Below, one piece after another: positions 30,020 to 39,703 of a stretch of 64,000 nt of DNA. A program made the position numbers and the translations under genes. Position 1 is the stretch's first letter, and the number at the start of each line of letters is the position of its first letter. Under the pieces are notes generated by a model. The model was not told where the DNA came from. It worked only from the letters and a program-made list of their open reading frames with translations, and ran no database searches. Origin of the DNA: CAVQMB01 sp963713445 (GTDB taxonomy: Bacteria > Pseudomonadota > Gammaproteobacteria > Competibacterales > Competibacteraceae); assembly GCA_963713445.1 (NCBI GenBank), contig CAVQMB010000031.1:62001-126000 (forward strand), read 5' to 3'.

Positions 30020-32873
30020 ATGGCCACGCTTAGCATTCGCGGTGCCCGAACCCACAATCTACAGAATATTGACCTCGATCTGCCGCGCGACCGGCTGATC
30101 GTGTTTACCGGTCTGTCCGGTTCCGGCAAATCCTCGCTGGCCTTCGACACGCTTTACGCCGAGGGTCAGCGGCGCTATGTGGAATCGCTGTCGACCTACG
30201 CCCGCCAGTTTCTGGCGCTGATGGAAAAACCCGATGTCGATCATATCGACGGGCTCAGCCCGGCGATCGCTATCGGCCAGAAGACCACCTCGCACAATCC
30301 GCGCTCGACCGTTGGCACGGTCACCGAGATCCATGACTACCTGCGCCTGCTGTATGCCAGGGCTGGCGTGGCCCATTGTCCCGAGCATGACAGTGCGCTC
30401 GATGCCCAAACCGTCAGTCAGATGGTCGATCAGGTACTGGCGTTGCCGGAAGGCACCCGGATCATGCTGCTGGCCCCCCTGATTCGCGTGCGCAAGGGCG
30501 AATATGCCCGGCTGTTTGAGTCTTTGCGCACGCAGGGGTTCATTCGTGCCCGTATCGACGGGGCGGTGGTTGAACTCGATGGCCTGGCGCCACTCGATCC
30601 CAAGCGCGCACACAGTATCGAAGTCGTGGTGGACCGGTTGCGGGTGCGGGCTGACCAGGCGCAGCGGCTGGCGGAATCGTTCGAAACGGCACTGGCGCTG
30701 GGCGACGAAGTGGCCCGGGTGGTGGGCCTGGATGACAACGCCGTCGAACAGGTGTTCTCGGCGCGCTTGTCCTGTCCGCAATGCGGCTTCGCACTGCCGG
30801 AACTGGAGCCGCGCTTGTTCTCGTTCAATAACCCTGCCGGTGCCTGCCCGACCTGTGGCGGACTGGGGGTCACGCACGTTCTTTGATCCGGGGCGGGTGG
30901 TCGCTCATCCGCACTTGAGTCTGGCCGGGGGCGCGGTACGGGGCTGGGATCGCCGCAACGCCTATTTTTTTCAGTTGATCCAGTCGCTGGCCCGGCATTA
31001 CGGCTTTGACGTGGAGACGCCGTTCGAGCAATTGCCTGCGGCCGTGCGACAAGCGGTGCTTTATGGCAGTGCCGGCGAGTCTATCGAGTTCCGTTACCTG
31101 ACCGCGCGCGGCGAAGTCGAGAAGCGCCGCCATGCCTTCGAAGGGATCATTCCCAACATGGAGCGGCGCTACCGTGAGACCGAGGCCAGTGCGGTGCGCG
31201 AGGAACTGGCGCGGTTTCTCAACCAACGGGTGTGCCCTGACTGTGATGGCAGCCGTCTCAACCAGGCGGCGCGTCATGTGCGGGTGGGTGAGCGCAGTCT
31301 GCCGGAGGTGGTGAGCTGGCCGCTGGGTGTGGCCTGGCGCTGGTTTGATGCCCTGCGGCTGACCGGCCGGCGCGGCGCCATCGCTGGCCCGCTGGTGAGT
31401 GAAATCGGTGCCCGCCTGCGGTTTCTGGTCGACGTCGGGCTGGACTACCTGAGCCTGGATCGGGCGGCGGACACTTTATCCGGTGGCGAGGCCCAGCGCA
31501 TCCGGCTGGCTTCACAGATCGGTGCCGGCTTGATGGGGGTCATGTACGTGCTGGATGAACCCTCGATCGGGTTACATCAGCGTGACAACGCCCGCCTTCT
31601 GGGGACGCTTCGCCGGCTGCGCGATCTGGGGAATACCGTGATCGTGGTGGAGCACGATGAAGAAGCTATTTGGGCCGCCGACTATGTGGTCGACATCGGC
31701 CCCGGGGCGGGCGTCCACGGCGGCCGTATCGTTGCCCAGGGCAGCCCGGCGGAGGTCGCGGCCAGTGCCGCTTCGCTGACCGGGCAATACCTGTCCGGGC
31801 GACTGTCCATCGCGCTGCCGGCTGGGCGGGGGCCGGTGCGGCCGGATCACAGCCTGCGTCTGGAGGGTGCCAGTGGCAATAATCTCAAGCAGATCGACGT
31901 GGAAATCCCGCTGGGTTTGCTGACCTGCGTCACCGGCGTGTCCGGCTCCGGCAAGTCGACCCTGGTTAACGAAACCCTTTACCGTGCCGTGGCGCGCGAA
32001 CTGAGCGGGGCTGGCGAGACGCCGGCACGGTATCGAAGTCTGCGCGGACTGCAACGAATCGACAAGGTCATCAACATCGACCAGAGCCCGATCGGGCGGA
32101 CACCGCGCTCCAATCCGGCCACCTACACCGGTTTGTTTACGCCGATCCGCGAGCTGTTTGCCGCCACCCAGGAAGCGCGGGCCCGTGGCTACACGGCGGG
32201 GCGCTTCAGCTTCAACGTCAAGGGCGGCCGTTGCGAGGCCTGTCAGGGTGATGGCCTGGTAAAGGTCGAAATGCATTTTCTGCCGGACGTCTATGTGCCG
32301 TGCGACATCTGCCAGGGACGCCGTTTTAATCGGGAAACCCTGGATATCCGCTACAAGGGCCGCACCATACACGATGTGCTGGAATTGACCGTGGAGGAGG
32401 CGCTGGGGGTATTCAGTGCCGTGCCGTCGGTGGCCCGCAAGCTGACCACCTTGTTCGACGTTGGACTGGGTTACCTCCGGCTGGGGCAGAGTGCCACCAC
32501 CTTGTCCGGCGGCGAGGCGCAGCGGGTCAAGCTGGCCCGCGAACTGGCCCGGCGCGACACGGGACAGACCTTGTATATCCTCGACGAGCCCACCACCGGG
32601 CTGCATTTTCATGACGTCGAACAGCTGCTCAAAGTGCTGTTCGCATTGCGCCAGCACGGCAATACCATCGTCGTGATCGAGCACAATCTCGACGTCATAA
32701 AGTGTGCCGACTGGGTGATCGACCTTGGCCCCGAGGGGGGCGATGGCGGTGGCGCGGTGGTTGTGTCCGGCACCCCGGAGCAGGTCGCGGATTGTGACAC
32801 CAGCTACACCGGGCGCTTCCTGCAACCCTTGCTGGCGGCGCCGGGCGCTGCAGCGCGGGGTGGTGTCGGTTAA
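30020..32873 (+). CDS. uvrA: Excinuclease ABC subunit A, frameshifted as assembled
   Basis: Damage-recognition ATPase of nucleotide excision repair. Two ABC modules are visible: Walker A GLSGSGKSSLAFD and GVSGSGKSTLVNE, with signatures TLSGGEAQRIRLA and TLSGGEAQRVKLA. Zinc fingers include CPQCG, CPTCGG and the downstream CEACQGDG...CDICQG pair. One extra base near 30,882 (ACGCACGTTC where the frame needs ACGCAGTTC) separates the first 288 residues from the remainder; otherwise the gene is intact, about 950 residues. No LexA box was found in the 73-base gap to the divergent MFS gene. Confidence 0.93.
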
Positions 32874-32878
32874 CGGGG

Positions 32879-33106
32879 CTACTGCAGGAAGGCGATGTCG
32901 ACCACCTTTAGCGGTTGCCGGGTGACAATCATCTGGGCGCCACCGCCGCGCACTGATCCCTCGGGCAGGACCTGGACCACCCAGGCGTCGGTCTCGGCGC
33001 GCACCAGCTCGACGCGGTAGTCGTGTTGGTCCGGCAAGGTTCCGGCCGCGCAGTCGAGTACCAGTTGCTGGAGCTCTTCCGGTAGTTCAGGGGGCGTGTC
33101 ATTCAT
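32879..33106 (-). CDS. Small protein at the end of the VgrG island
   Basis: A 75-residue acidic protein (MNDTPPELPEELQQLVLDCA) with no motif I recognise. Its ATG overlaps the stop of the preceding candidate effector gene (ATGA), so the two are translationally coupled. Last position after an effector-like gene, small size and coupling are what one expects of an immunity protein, but this is inference. The C-terminal half looks like a beta-rich strand set (DYRVELVRAETDAWVVQVLP). Confidence 0.55.
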   Translation of the reverse strand: MNDTPPELPEELQQLVLDCAAGTLPDQHDYRVELVRAETDAWVVQVLPEGSVRGGGAQMIVTRQPLKVVDIAFLQ

Positions 33107-34344
33107 TGGCCCAGCACCTCGTCGCGGGAACCGGCAGGGCGGGCCTCGCTGCCGCCAAACAGCCATACCTGGTCGCGCCCCAGCAGATAGCTGGCGCCAT
33201 CGTAACCCGCCTCGCGCAGGCGCGCCAACTCGTCCGGCTGCCAGCCCTGCAGCCAGCGCCGGCCCTGTTCGTCCTGGCTTGGGTGTGGCTGGGTGCGGAA
33301 CTCACCCGCGACGGGCACGCCGTAAAGGCGACCGGCATCGTCCAGCGGCAAGGGCACAATACTCGCGGCGCCGCCGCGCGGCCAGCGTTCGGCCTGGAAT
33401 GAGCCATCCTGCTGGCGGGTGATGTAACCGCCTTCCAGATGCCGGGTCGCGGGGTCGTCCGGCTGTGATTCGGTCCAGGCGCGCCGCAGTGCCGCGCGCA
33501 CCGCAGGGTCTTCCAGTGGGTTTTCATAAGGGTAGCCCTGAATCGCGCTTTGCTGCGGCCGTAATGGCCGTACCGCAGCATCCGGTGGTTCAGCCAGCCA
33601 GCCCTGTAACACGGGTACAGCAGCCTCGTGCAACCGCTCCGCGCGGTTGCCTTCGCCGGGCTCGTCATTCAGCACCTTGGCCGCCCATGGCAACAGCGGA
33701 TCCTGGTCGAAGCCGCTGCCCAGCACGTAGCTGAAGGTCAGGTAGGTGAACACCCCGGTTTCGTTCCGAATGCCGTAATGCACCGCCCGGGCAATGTGTT
33801 GCCGCAAGGCCTGCTGCATGCTTTGCTCGCCGACTGCGGCAAACCGTTGCGGCCAGAATTGCTCCAGGCGGGCCAGCGCAGCATGCTGGAACTGCTCGCG
33901 CGAGCCGGTGCTGAGCCGTACCGGCTGCGCCAGGAGTTGCTGCAAGGCCATGTTGAAATGCGTACCATCGACGCCGTAGACCGGGTCGAGGTAATCCAGC
34001 GCCGCACTGTGCAGCGCACGCGCACGGGCCAGCGGGTCGCGCTCATCAGCAGTGCCGGGATCGCCGAGCGCCACCCCGATGCCGGGCAGCAGCGGATCAT
34101 CGGCGAATGCGTGGCCCAGCAGTACCATGAGTTCGATAACCAGCTGTGCCGTGGTCCGCTGGGTGAAGCCATGGCTGGCGGCCAGTCGCACGCCGCTGTC
34201 GATCAGGGTCTGGCCGGCGGCATCGCTCACCGTGGCGAGCCGGTGGGGGTAGCGCAGCCTTAGTTGAGGCAACAGAGTCGCTGCAAAATGGGAGGTGGCT
34301 GCATTTTCGAACAAGGCGAGCTGTTCGCGTCTGATGGTCAACAT
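33103..34344 (-). CDS. Candidate T6SS cargo protein with tandem module
   Basis: A 413-residue protein. Residues 7-120 and 149-250 look like two copies of one module. Each has a helix starting (R)EQ-x-FxxAA, a segment ending in HG(F/I), and a hallmark DDPLLPG or DQDPLLPW (HAFADDPLLP / SGFDQDPLLP), the kind of sequence seen in proteins encoded beside vgrG. The C-terminal 70 residues (VPVAGEFRTQPHPSQ ... GASYLLGRDQVWLFGG) recall JAB/DUF4329-like domains, but the expected metal-binding HTHP reads RTQP here. Start ATG 34344 is preceded by GGGGA. Last large gene of the operon, overlapping a small gene; I take it as effector candidate. Confidence 0.55.
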   Translation of the reverse strand: MLTIRREQLALFENAATSHFAATLLPQLRLRYPHRLATVSDAAGQTLIDSGVRLAASHGFTQRTTAQLVIELMVLLGHAFADDPLLPGIGVALGDPGTADERDPLARARALHSAALDYLDPVYGVDGTHFNMALQQLLAQPVRLSTGSREQFQHAALARLEQFWPQRFAAVGEQSMQQALRQHIARAVHYGIRNETGVFTYLTFSYVLGSGFDQDPLLPWAAKVLNDEPGEGNRAERLHEAAVPVLQGWLAEPPDAAVRPLRPQQSAIQGYPYENPLEDPAVRAALRRAWTESQPDDPATRHLEGGYITRQQDGSFQAERWPRGGAASIVPLPLDDAGRLYGVPVAGEFRTQPHPSQDEQGRRWLQGWQPDELARLREAGYDGASYLLGRDQVWLFGGSEARPAGSRDEVLGQ

Positions 34345-34360
34345 CTGCTTTGCATCCCCG

Positions 34361-35374
34361 TTATGTTCGGCGGTGTGCCACAAACTCGAGCCGGGCGATT
34401 TCCGCTGCGGTCAGATCCCGGAGCGCGCAGTGTCCGCGCCAGACCAGGTAGAACCGGCGCTGCTCAGGCAGCAGACAGAGTGTATCCAGTCGCAATGCCA
34501 GCGGGTCACCGGCTGTAGCGGCATCACGGTACTGGATGCGGGCACCAACCTGCAGTCCCGGCAGCTGCCAGCGCTGGCGGCCTTCGGACGACAGATTGAT
34601 CAGTTCGATGGTCTCATCGCCGCGTAGATAGCCGTCGAGTTGCAGCGACGGATGGGCCCCGTTGAAAAACCCGGAGCGGAAATCCGCCGGTGGTCCGGGT
34701 GCGCGCTGCTCGCGCCAGCGTTCGTCGTAAGTGCCAAGGAGGCCGACCCGGGGCTGCCAGCTCTTGCCGTAGAAGCCGAAACCGGCCGGTTGTGGCTGGT
34801 CCTGCCACCACTGGATCAGCTGGTCCGGGTGTTCGATGTTGGGCAGGGCGGTCTGGCGGCCGGGGCCGGGCGGTTTGAGCAAGAAGCCGCGGCCCACCGG
34901 GTTGGCAGCGGATACACCGCCGGCGGCCGTGTCGATACCCCCGAAAGCGCGCTCGTAGACGATCGGCATGACGGTGAACGGCTGCGGGCTGGACAGGGTT
35001 GGCGCACTACCGTCCGTGCGCCAGTAGCGATCACCGAATAGCGCAATCGACCGCTGCAGCGTCGCGATCCGCAGAGTCGCTTCCAGCCGCTGGACCGGAC
35101 GACCCAGAGGAGCGTGAGCCTGGCCCACCAGGACCACGTCAGCACGTGGTTTGAACGGTGCCAGATCGGCTTCGAAACGGGTACTGCCGCCCTTTTCCGG
35201 ATCATGATACTGGTCACCGAACAGCACTGGTAACTGCTCCTCGGCGAGCCGCAGGCGAGCGTCGGCAGCGACCTCGAATGTGCCCTTGACCAGCAGCAAC
35301 AGGATGTAGCCGTTTCGGCGCACCTGCAGCGGCTGGGCGGCGGTCGCCAGCGGGGTCGTGTTGGTCAGCTCCAC
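34361..35374 (-). CDS. DUF2169 family protein (T6SS adaptor)
   Basis: A 337-residue protein that matches DUF2169: QVRRNGYILLLLVKGTFEV near the N-terminus, then GDQYHDPEKGGSTRFEADL, PFTVMPIVYERAFGGID and a large GFFNGAHPSLQLDGYLRGDE segment. DUF2169 proteins are found in vgrG/PAAR operons and act as adaptors loading PAAR-like or other effectors on VgrG. It starts at GTG 35374 and lies 18 bases after the preceding gene. Confidence 0.75.
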   Translation of the reverse strand: MELTNTTPLATAAQPLQVRRNGYILLLLVKGTFEVAADARLRLAEEQLPVLFGDQYHDPEKGGSTRFEADLAPFKPRADVVLVGQAHAPLGRPVQRLEATLRIATLQRSIALFGDRYWRTDGSAPTLSSPQPFTVMPIVYERAFGGIDTAAGGVSAANPVGRGFLLKPPGPGRQTALPNIEHPDQLIQWWQDQPQPAGFGFYGKSWQPRVGLLGTYDERWREQRAPGPPADFRSGFFNGAHPSLQLDGYLRGDETIELINLSSEGRQRWQLPGLQVGARIQYRDAATAGDPLALRLDTLCLLPEQRRFYLVWRGHCALRDLTAAEIARLEFVAHRRT

Positions 35375-35392
35375 GGCGTTTCTCTCAGCGGC

Positions 35393-36223
35393 TTACTGCA
35401 GGCAACCCGGGGCTCCGTTGCCGACCCCGCCAACCACCGGCCCGACCGGGGCGAACGGGGGCGCGAAGCTGGGTACCGGGCCGGTGCCGAGAACGTTCTG
35501 CACCAGCGTAGCCGCGGTGAAGGTCTGGAATACGGTGTTAAAGGCATTGGCCAGGGCATCGAACAAGGCCGGGGCATGGAGTGCCGGCGGATCGGCCAGC
35601 AGCGTCAGCATTAGCCGCTGCAGCGAGGCCGGTGCCAGGCCGGCGGCGCCGGGCGAGGGCAGTGCCACCAGCGGGATCGGAATATTGGGCGTGGGCGGCG
35701 CCACCGGCGCCGGCACGCTGGCAAAAGCCGGATACTGCAGCACACCAGTGATGCCGAGCTGCCAGGCCTGCCACAGCGTGCCCAAGGCATTGGCGATGGC
35801 GTTGGAATACTTGGTCTCCTGCGGCGTATCCTGTGGAGCCTTGGCCAGGATCAGCGGACCCAGTGGCGGACCCTGGACCATGCCAGGGCTGACGACGCCG
35901 ACCGGTCCGTTGATGATCACGCCGGCAATAGCGGTCGCTTTCAGCCATTGCTCGATGCCGGAACAGATCGCGTCGCAGCTGCCGTCGATGAATTTGGCGA
36001 AGCCGGCGCCGACGGTCTTGGCGGCATCGACATGGTACTGGTTGAGCGTTGCCTGGCGGAACAGATTGGTGGGAGGGGCCGGTGCCACCTGACGTTCGCT
36101 CTCCGGGAAGGCGTCCGGGAACTGGTCGTTGGGCTGTTGCCACTCGACGGGCAGCTTGATCTGCTTGCCGCTGAAGTTGGTCTTGGCTAACTGGGACAAC
36201 AGGCTGCTCTGCGGGGCGGGCAT
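35393..36223 (-). CDS. Hypothetical protein of the VgrG island
   Basis: A 276-residue protein rich in Ala, Pro and Gly. There is a helical part (residues 60-160, KTVGAGFAKFIDGSCDAI; AIANALGTLWQAWQL), a proline-rich central linker (PAPVAPPTPNIPIPLVALPS) and a second helical part. The pattern of hydrophobic helices with Pro/Gly-rich loops suggests a tail-associated or membrane-active protein, but I recognise no family. Same operon, 18 bases before DUF2169. It may be the cargo of that adaptor. Confidence 0.55.
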   Translation of the reverse strand: MPAPQSSLLSQLAKTNFSGKQIKLPVEWQQPNDQFPDAFPESERQVAPAPPTNLFRQATLNQYHVDAAKTVGAGFAKFIDGSCDAICSGIEQWLKATAIAGVIINGPVGVVSPGMVQGPPLGPLILAKAPQDTPQETKYSNAIANALGTLWQAWQLGITGVLQYPAFASVPAPVAPPTPNIPIPLVALPSPGAAGLAPASLQRLMLTLLADPPALHAPALFDALANAFNTVFQTFTAATLVQNVLGTGPVPSFAPPFAPVGPVVGGVGNGAPGCLQ

Positions 36224-36228
36224 GAGCG

Positions 36229-36419
36229 GTCACCGTTTCTGCGCACTGAGCAGGTCGACAAGAAACAGTTGCCAGGCGCGCTCCTGCCACTTCAGCGCCC
36301 AGGGCGTGTCCGGGTACTCGCGGATCAGCACTTGGTCGAAGCCCGAGTGCACCGGCCACACCGCGCTGGCGGCAGGCCGGGCAGATCAACGTGAGGTCGG
36401 CGGCCCGGTCGGCGTGCAT
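36229..36419 (-). CDS. Small CxxC protein of the VgrG island, frameshifted as assembled
   Basis: From ATG 36419 the frame reads MHADRAADLTLICPACRQR. One extra G near 36,362 then shifts it; the alternative frame continues VWPVHSGFDQVLIREYPD and WALKWQERAWQLFLVDLLSAQKR (in two pieces) to a TGA at 36229. Corrected length is about 62 residues. The CPAC pair could bind zinc. It lies between the PAAR gene and the 276-residue gene with gaps under 12 bases. I do not recognise the family. Confidence 0.5.
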
Positions 36420-36428
36420 AGTGGTTGT

Positions 36429-36749
36429 TCAACCGCCGGTCATGACGTTGTCGCTGCCCTCGATCATATTACCGACGCCGCCGCAGTGCTGGTCGGTATC
36501 GCCCAGTCGGTGGGCGGGCAGATTGTTGATCAGAACGGTCGCGCTGCCCTTGATCGCGGTCCACATGTTGGGGCCGCAACAGGCGGCGTGCAGTCCCTGA
36601 TCGGTTACCCGTAGCGCCGGGCGGAAATTTACCAGCACCGTGGGTGAGCCGGTGATGGCCGGGCCGGTGGCCGGATGGGGGCAGAGTGGGCAGCCGTGCG
36701 CGTCGGCTGCCACGAAGGATTTGTCGCCAAGACGGGATTGTGGAGGCAT
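36429..36749 (-). CDS. PAAR-domain protein (T6SS spike tip)
   Basis: A 106-residue protein that forms the sharp tip on a VgrG trimer. The repeated PAAR pattern is visible: a metal-site part (HGCPLCPHPATGPAITG), then SPTVLVNFRPALRVTD and SATVLINNLPAHRLGDTD. C and H residues that bind the tip zinc (C20, C23, H25, and H98 or nearby) are present. No toxin domain is attached, so cargo must be loaded separately by the DUF4123/DUF2169 adaptors. Confidence 0.85.
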   Translation of the reverse strand: MPPQSRLGDKSFVAADAHGCPLCPHPATGPAITGSPTVLVNFRPALRVTDQGLHAACCGPNMWTAIKGSATVLINNLPAHRLGDTDQHCGGVGNMIEGSDNVMTGG

Positions 36750-36764
36750 CGGAGACTTCTCCGG

Positions 36765-37301
36765 TCAGCGGCTCAGGGCGATACGCTCGCAGGCGACGCC
36801 GTTGGCTTCGCGGCGAAACCGCAGCAACGCGCCGCCGCCTTCATCTTCAACCAGGTAGCGCGCCACCGGCCCGAACAGGGCGTCAGACTCGGTGCGGTTG
36901 CAACTCGGCAGGTAGACGCGCAGCACCCGCGGGTCGTAAAAGCGGAAATAAAGCGGCCGGCCATCGTCGGGATGGTGGACCATAATAAAGCTGCGAAAAT
37001 GGCGTCGCAGGCGGCGTGGGTCACTGTCGCTGAGCAGGAAGATGCCGCGGTGGCGGCCCCAGCCTTCCAGGACGTAGTCGGTAAACGGAGTCGCCGGCGT
37101 CAGTGCCACCAGATACGGTGCGACCAGGGCCACCTCGGGATCGAGTTCCCCCGGAAACAGGCACAGGTGAGTGACCTGTTGCTGCCAGAGTTGCTGACGC
37201 AGATCGGGATTGGCAGCGCCGTCGAGAATGGTGTAAAGCTGCAGCGCACCGTCGCCGAACAGATGTCCGGCCAGGCTACTGGGGATGTCGGCTGCCGGCA
37301 T
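36765..37301 (-). CDS. DUF4123 effector chaperone
   Basis: A 178-residue member of the DUF4123 family (Tap/TEC chaperones) that bind the C-terminus of VgrG and an effector before firing. YTILDGAANPDLRQQLWQQ at the N-terminus, PYLVALTPATPFTDYVL and the YFRFYDPRVLRVYLPSC core are typical. It lies 15 bases after vgrG, the usual position. Confidence 0.85.
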   Translation of the reverse strand: MPAADIPSSLAGHLFGDGALQLYTILDGAANPDLRQQLWQQQVTHLCLFPGELDPEVALVAPYLVALTPATPFTDYVLEGWGRHRGIFLLSDSDPRRLRRHFRSFIMVHHPDDGRPLYFRFYDPRVLRVYLPSCNRTESDALFGPVARYLVEDEGGGALLRFRREANGVACERIALSR

Positions 37302-37316
37302 CGGCGGCTCCCGTGT

Positions 37317-39452
37317 TTAATTGTAGACTTCGCTGAACGCGGCGCCGGATTCGGCGGCCTTGACCATGGCCTGCGCGAGCACCGAGCCGAGCTTTTGCGG
37401 GTCGATCTTGGGTGGCTGCGGCGCAGCCGGCGGCTGGCCGACGCTGCCCGGTTTGCCATCGGCGGCCTCGATCGGGGCAGTCGGCGCCTCCGCTGCATCC
37501 GGGTTGCTGCCTTTGCCGCTACCGGCGGAGCCGCCGCTGTTCAGCATCACCATCGTACCCTTGACGGCCACACCCGCCGGACTGATCACCACAAAGTTGC
37601 CGCCCGCCTTGAGGGTGAGCTGCATGCCGGCCTCAATCACCACGTTCATCCCGGCCTTGAGGTGGATATCGCCGCCACTGGCTTCCAGGGCGTAATTCTG
37701 ACCCGCCTTGGCCTGGATGTCCTGGCCCACCTTGAGCGAATGGGAACCATCGACCTCCTGGTTGTGGTCACCGGTGACAGCGAGATGCTTGTCGGCGTCA
37801 ATTTTTTCCTTCTGGCTGCCCTTGACCGTCAGATGAGTGTCGTTATCCACCTCTTCGAAACGATCGTTCTTGACGATGAGATGACTGTCGTTGCCGATCC
37901 ACTCACGACTGTCGTTCTTGATACGGATGTCCCGGTCCTTCTCGCCGTGGATGAAGATCTGCTCGCTGCCCTTTTTGTCCTCGAAGCGGATCTCGTTATA
38001 GCCGCCACCGCCTTTGCTGGAATTACTCTTGAGGGTCGATTTGGTCTTTTCATCCGGCAGCGCATACGGGGGCTTGTTGTCGCCATTGTAGACCCGCCCG
38101 GTGATAAGAGGCTGATCGGGATCGCCCTCCAGGAAATCGACGATCACCTCCTGGCCGATGCGTGGCAACGCCAGCATGCCCCAGTTTTTACCCGCCCAGC
38201 CCTGCGATATCCGCATCCAGCAGGAACTCTTTTCGTCGTATTGGCCGTAGCGGTCCCAGTGGAACTGGCATTTGACCCGGCCGAACTCGTCGGTATAGAT
38301 TTCCTCGCCCTTGGGGCCGACCACGATGGCGGTCTGTGGGCCTTGCACCACGGGTCGCCGGGTGAGCCGCTGCGGCCGGAACGGCTGTTTCGATTCGAGC
38401 ACGGTGAAGTGGCAGCGGTAGCTCGGTTCATCGCCGGCTGCAGGATCGGTTTCGTACTCATTCGAGACCAGCTGGTATTCCGCGCCGGTGAGCAGATATT
38501 CCTTGTTCTGGTCGCCGCGCGGAAACTGTTCCAGCGTGAACAACGCGCCGGTAACGAGCAGTCGGTCGTTGCTGCGGCCCACCTGGGTGGTGTGCCGGGC
38601 CTGGCGTTCCTCGATACGGGCGCGGCTGTAATGCTCGCCGTCGCTGCTTTCCTTGTATTCACCCGGATAGTCGTAGACCTCGTAGGCAGCCTGGGCATGT
38701 TGGCGCTGGATAGGGGTGATGCTGAGCAGCGACTTGGAGGGAACCTTGAAGTCGAAATCGTTCAGGGCGACCTGGCCGGATTCGACCTGCGAGCGAAGGG
38801 TCCAGTCGAAGATGCATTCGAGCGCCCGCTGGTCCGGGTTGGCTTCCGGGTAGTAGGGTACGCTGCCGACCGAAGGGTGGCTGGCTGCGGAGTCCGCAAG
38901 CACCAGGATGTGCTTGCCGTTCTGATGCTCGAAGAAATAGTAGATCCCTTCTTCTTCCAGTAGCCGACTGATGAAATCGAAATCGGTCTCGCGGTACTGC
39001 ACACAGTATTCACGCGTCCGGTAACTGCCGCTGAGCGCATCTTTGAAGTCATTGAAGCCGCGCTCACGGAAGATCTCCTTGACGATATCGGGCACCTTCT
39101 TTTCCTGAAAGATGCGACAGCTCTGGGTCAGCGTCAATAGCCACAGCCAGGGTTTCAGGGTCAGGCGGTAAACGGCGTAACGCTGTTCATAGCTGGTGAG
39201 CTGGGTGAAATCGCTGACAACGCCGTTGAAGTAGCGCTCGTCCCGCTGCACTGGACGTTCCATACGCACGGTGACGTTCTGACCCAGCAACTGGTTGAAA
39301 TCGATCCGGTCGCTGTCGCTGAACAAGTCGAGCTGGAACTCGAACAGCCGGCCCAGTTGCTCGCGGGCCTGCATTCTCCGAAACAGCAGCTTGTCGCTCC
39401 CCAGTGGTGTGGCGACGGCGAATTGACGATGTTTCTGTGTGGCATCGCTCAT
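37317..39452 (-). CDS. vgrG: Type VI secretion spike protein VgrG
   Basis: Trimeric spike of the T6SS, 711 residues. A gp27-like N-terminal half (FEFQLDLFSDSDRIDF; REYCVQYRETDFDFISRLLEEEG) is followed by the gp5 OB fold (YTDEFGRVKCQFHWDRYG; LPRIGQEVIVDFLEGDP) and a long repetitive beta-helix/DUF2345 part (VTGDHNQEVDGSHSLKV). A Pro/Ala linker and a short C-terminal tail end it; that tail is the usual chaperone-docking site. A GAGGA ribosome site lies before ATG 39452. First gene of the eight-gene island; no tss structural gene is in the window. Confidence 0.95.
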   Translation of the reverse strand: MSDATQKHRQFAVATPLGSDKLLFRRMQAREQLGRLFEFQLDLFSDSDRIDFNQLLGQNVTVRMERPVQRDERYFNGVVSDFTQLTSYEQRYAVYRLTLKPWLWLLTLTQSCRIFQEKKVPDIVKEIFRERGFNDFKDALSGSYRTREYCVQYRETDFDFISRLLEEEGIYYFFEHQNGKHILVLADSAASHPSVGSVPYYPEANPDQRALECIFDWTLRSQVESGQVALNDFDFKVPSKSLLSITPIQRQHAQAAYEVYDYPGEYKESSDGEHYSRARIEERQARHTTQVGRSNDRLLVTGALFTLEQFPRGDQNKEYLLTGAEYQLVSNEYETDPAAGDEPSYRCHFTVLESKQPFRPQRLTRRPVVQGPQTAIVVGPKGEEIYTDEFGRVKCQFHWDRYGQYDEKSSCWMRISQGWAGKNWGMLALPRIGQEVIVDFLEGDPDQPLITGRVYNGDNKPPYALPDEKTKSTLKSNSSKGGGGYNEIRFEDKKGSEQIFIHGEKDRDIRIKNDSREWIGNDSHLIVKNDRFEEVDNDTHLTVKGSQKEKIDADKHLAVTGDHNQEVDGSHSLKVGQDIQAKAGQNYALEASGGDIHLKAGMNVVIEAGMQLTLKAGGNFVVISPAGVAVKGTMVMLNSGGSAGSGKGSNPDAAEAPTAPIEAADGKPGSVGQPPAAPQPPKIDPQKLGSVLAQAMVKAAESGAAFSEVYN

Positions 39453-39703
39453 GCCCGGATCCTCTGCTGTGATGGCGTGTCAGCGACCCGCCTGCAATTG
39501 CGGCGGTGTTGTGACGAGACACTGACAGCACGCCATGCTTGCCCGACTGTCTTGTTCAATTAGTCAAGGATAGTACAGCAACCCACGTGCCAATGGATGA
39601 CTGCGCCGGCACACGGCGGGCAGTGCCGCGCGAGCAGGTGTAAATGACCATCGCAATCGGTCCATAATTGTCCGGTCACAAGTCATTCTGGTCCAGCGAG
39701 GCG
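39453..39703. other. Divergent region between vgrG and the DUF1285 gene
   Basis: No gene is seen in these 251 bases. They hold the vgrG ribosome site and an imperfect inverted repeat (ATGGCGTG-TCAG near 39471 against CTGACAGCACGCCAT near 39523) that may be an operator for the island. I see no clear promoter consensus. Confidence 0.4.

Noticed and set aside
36675..38963. A 762-codon plus-strand open frame across vgrG
   Set aside because: Antisense shadow of the well-supported vgrG, DUF4123 and PAAR genes; no ribosome site or protein-like pattern.
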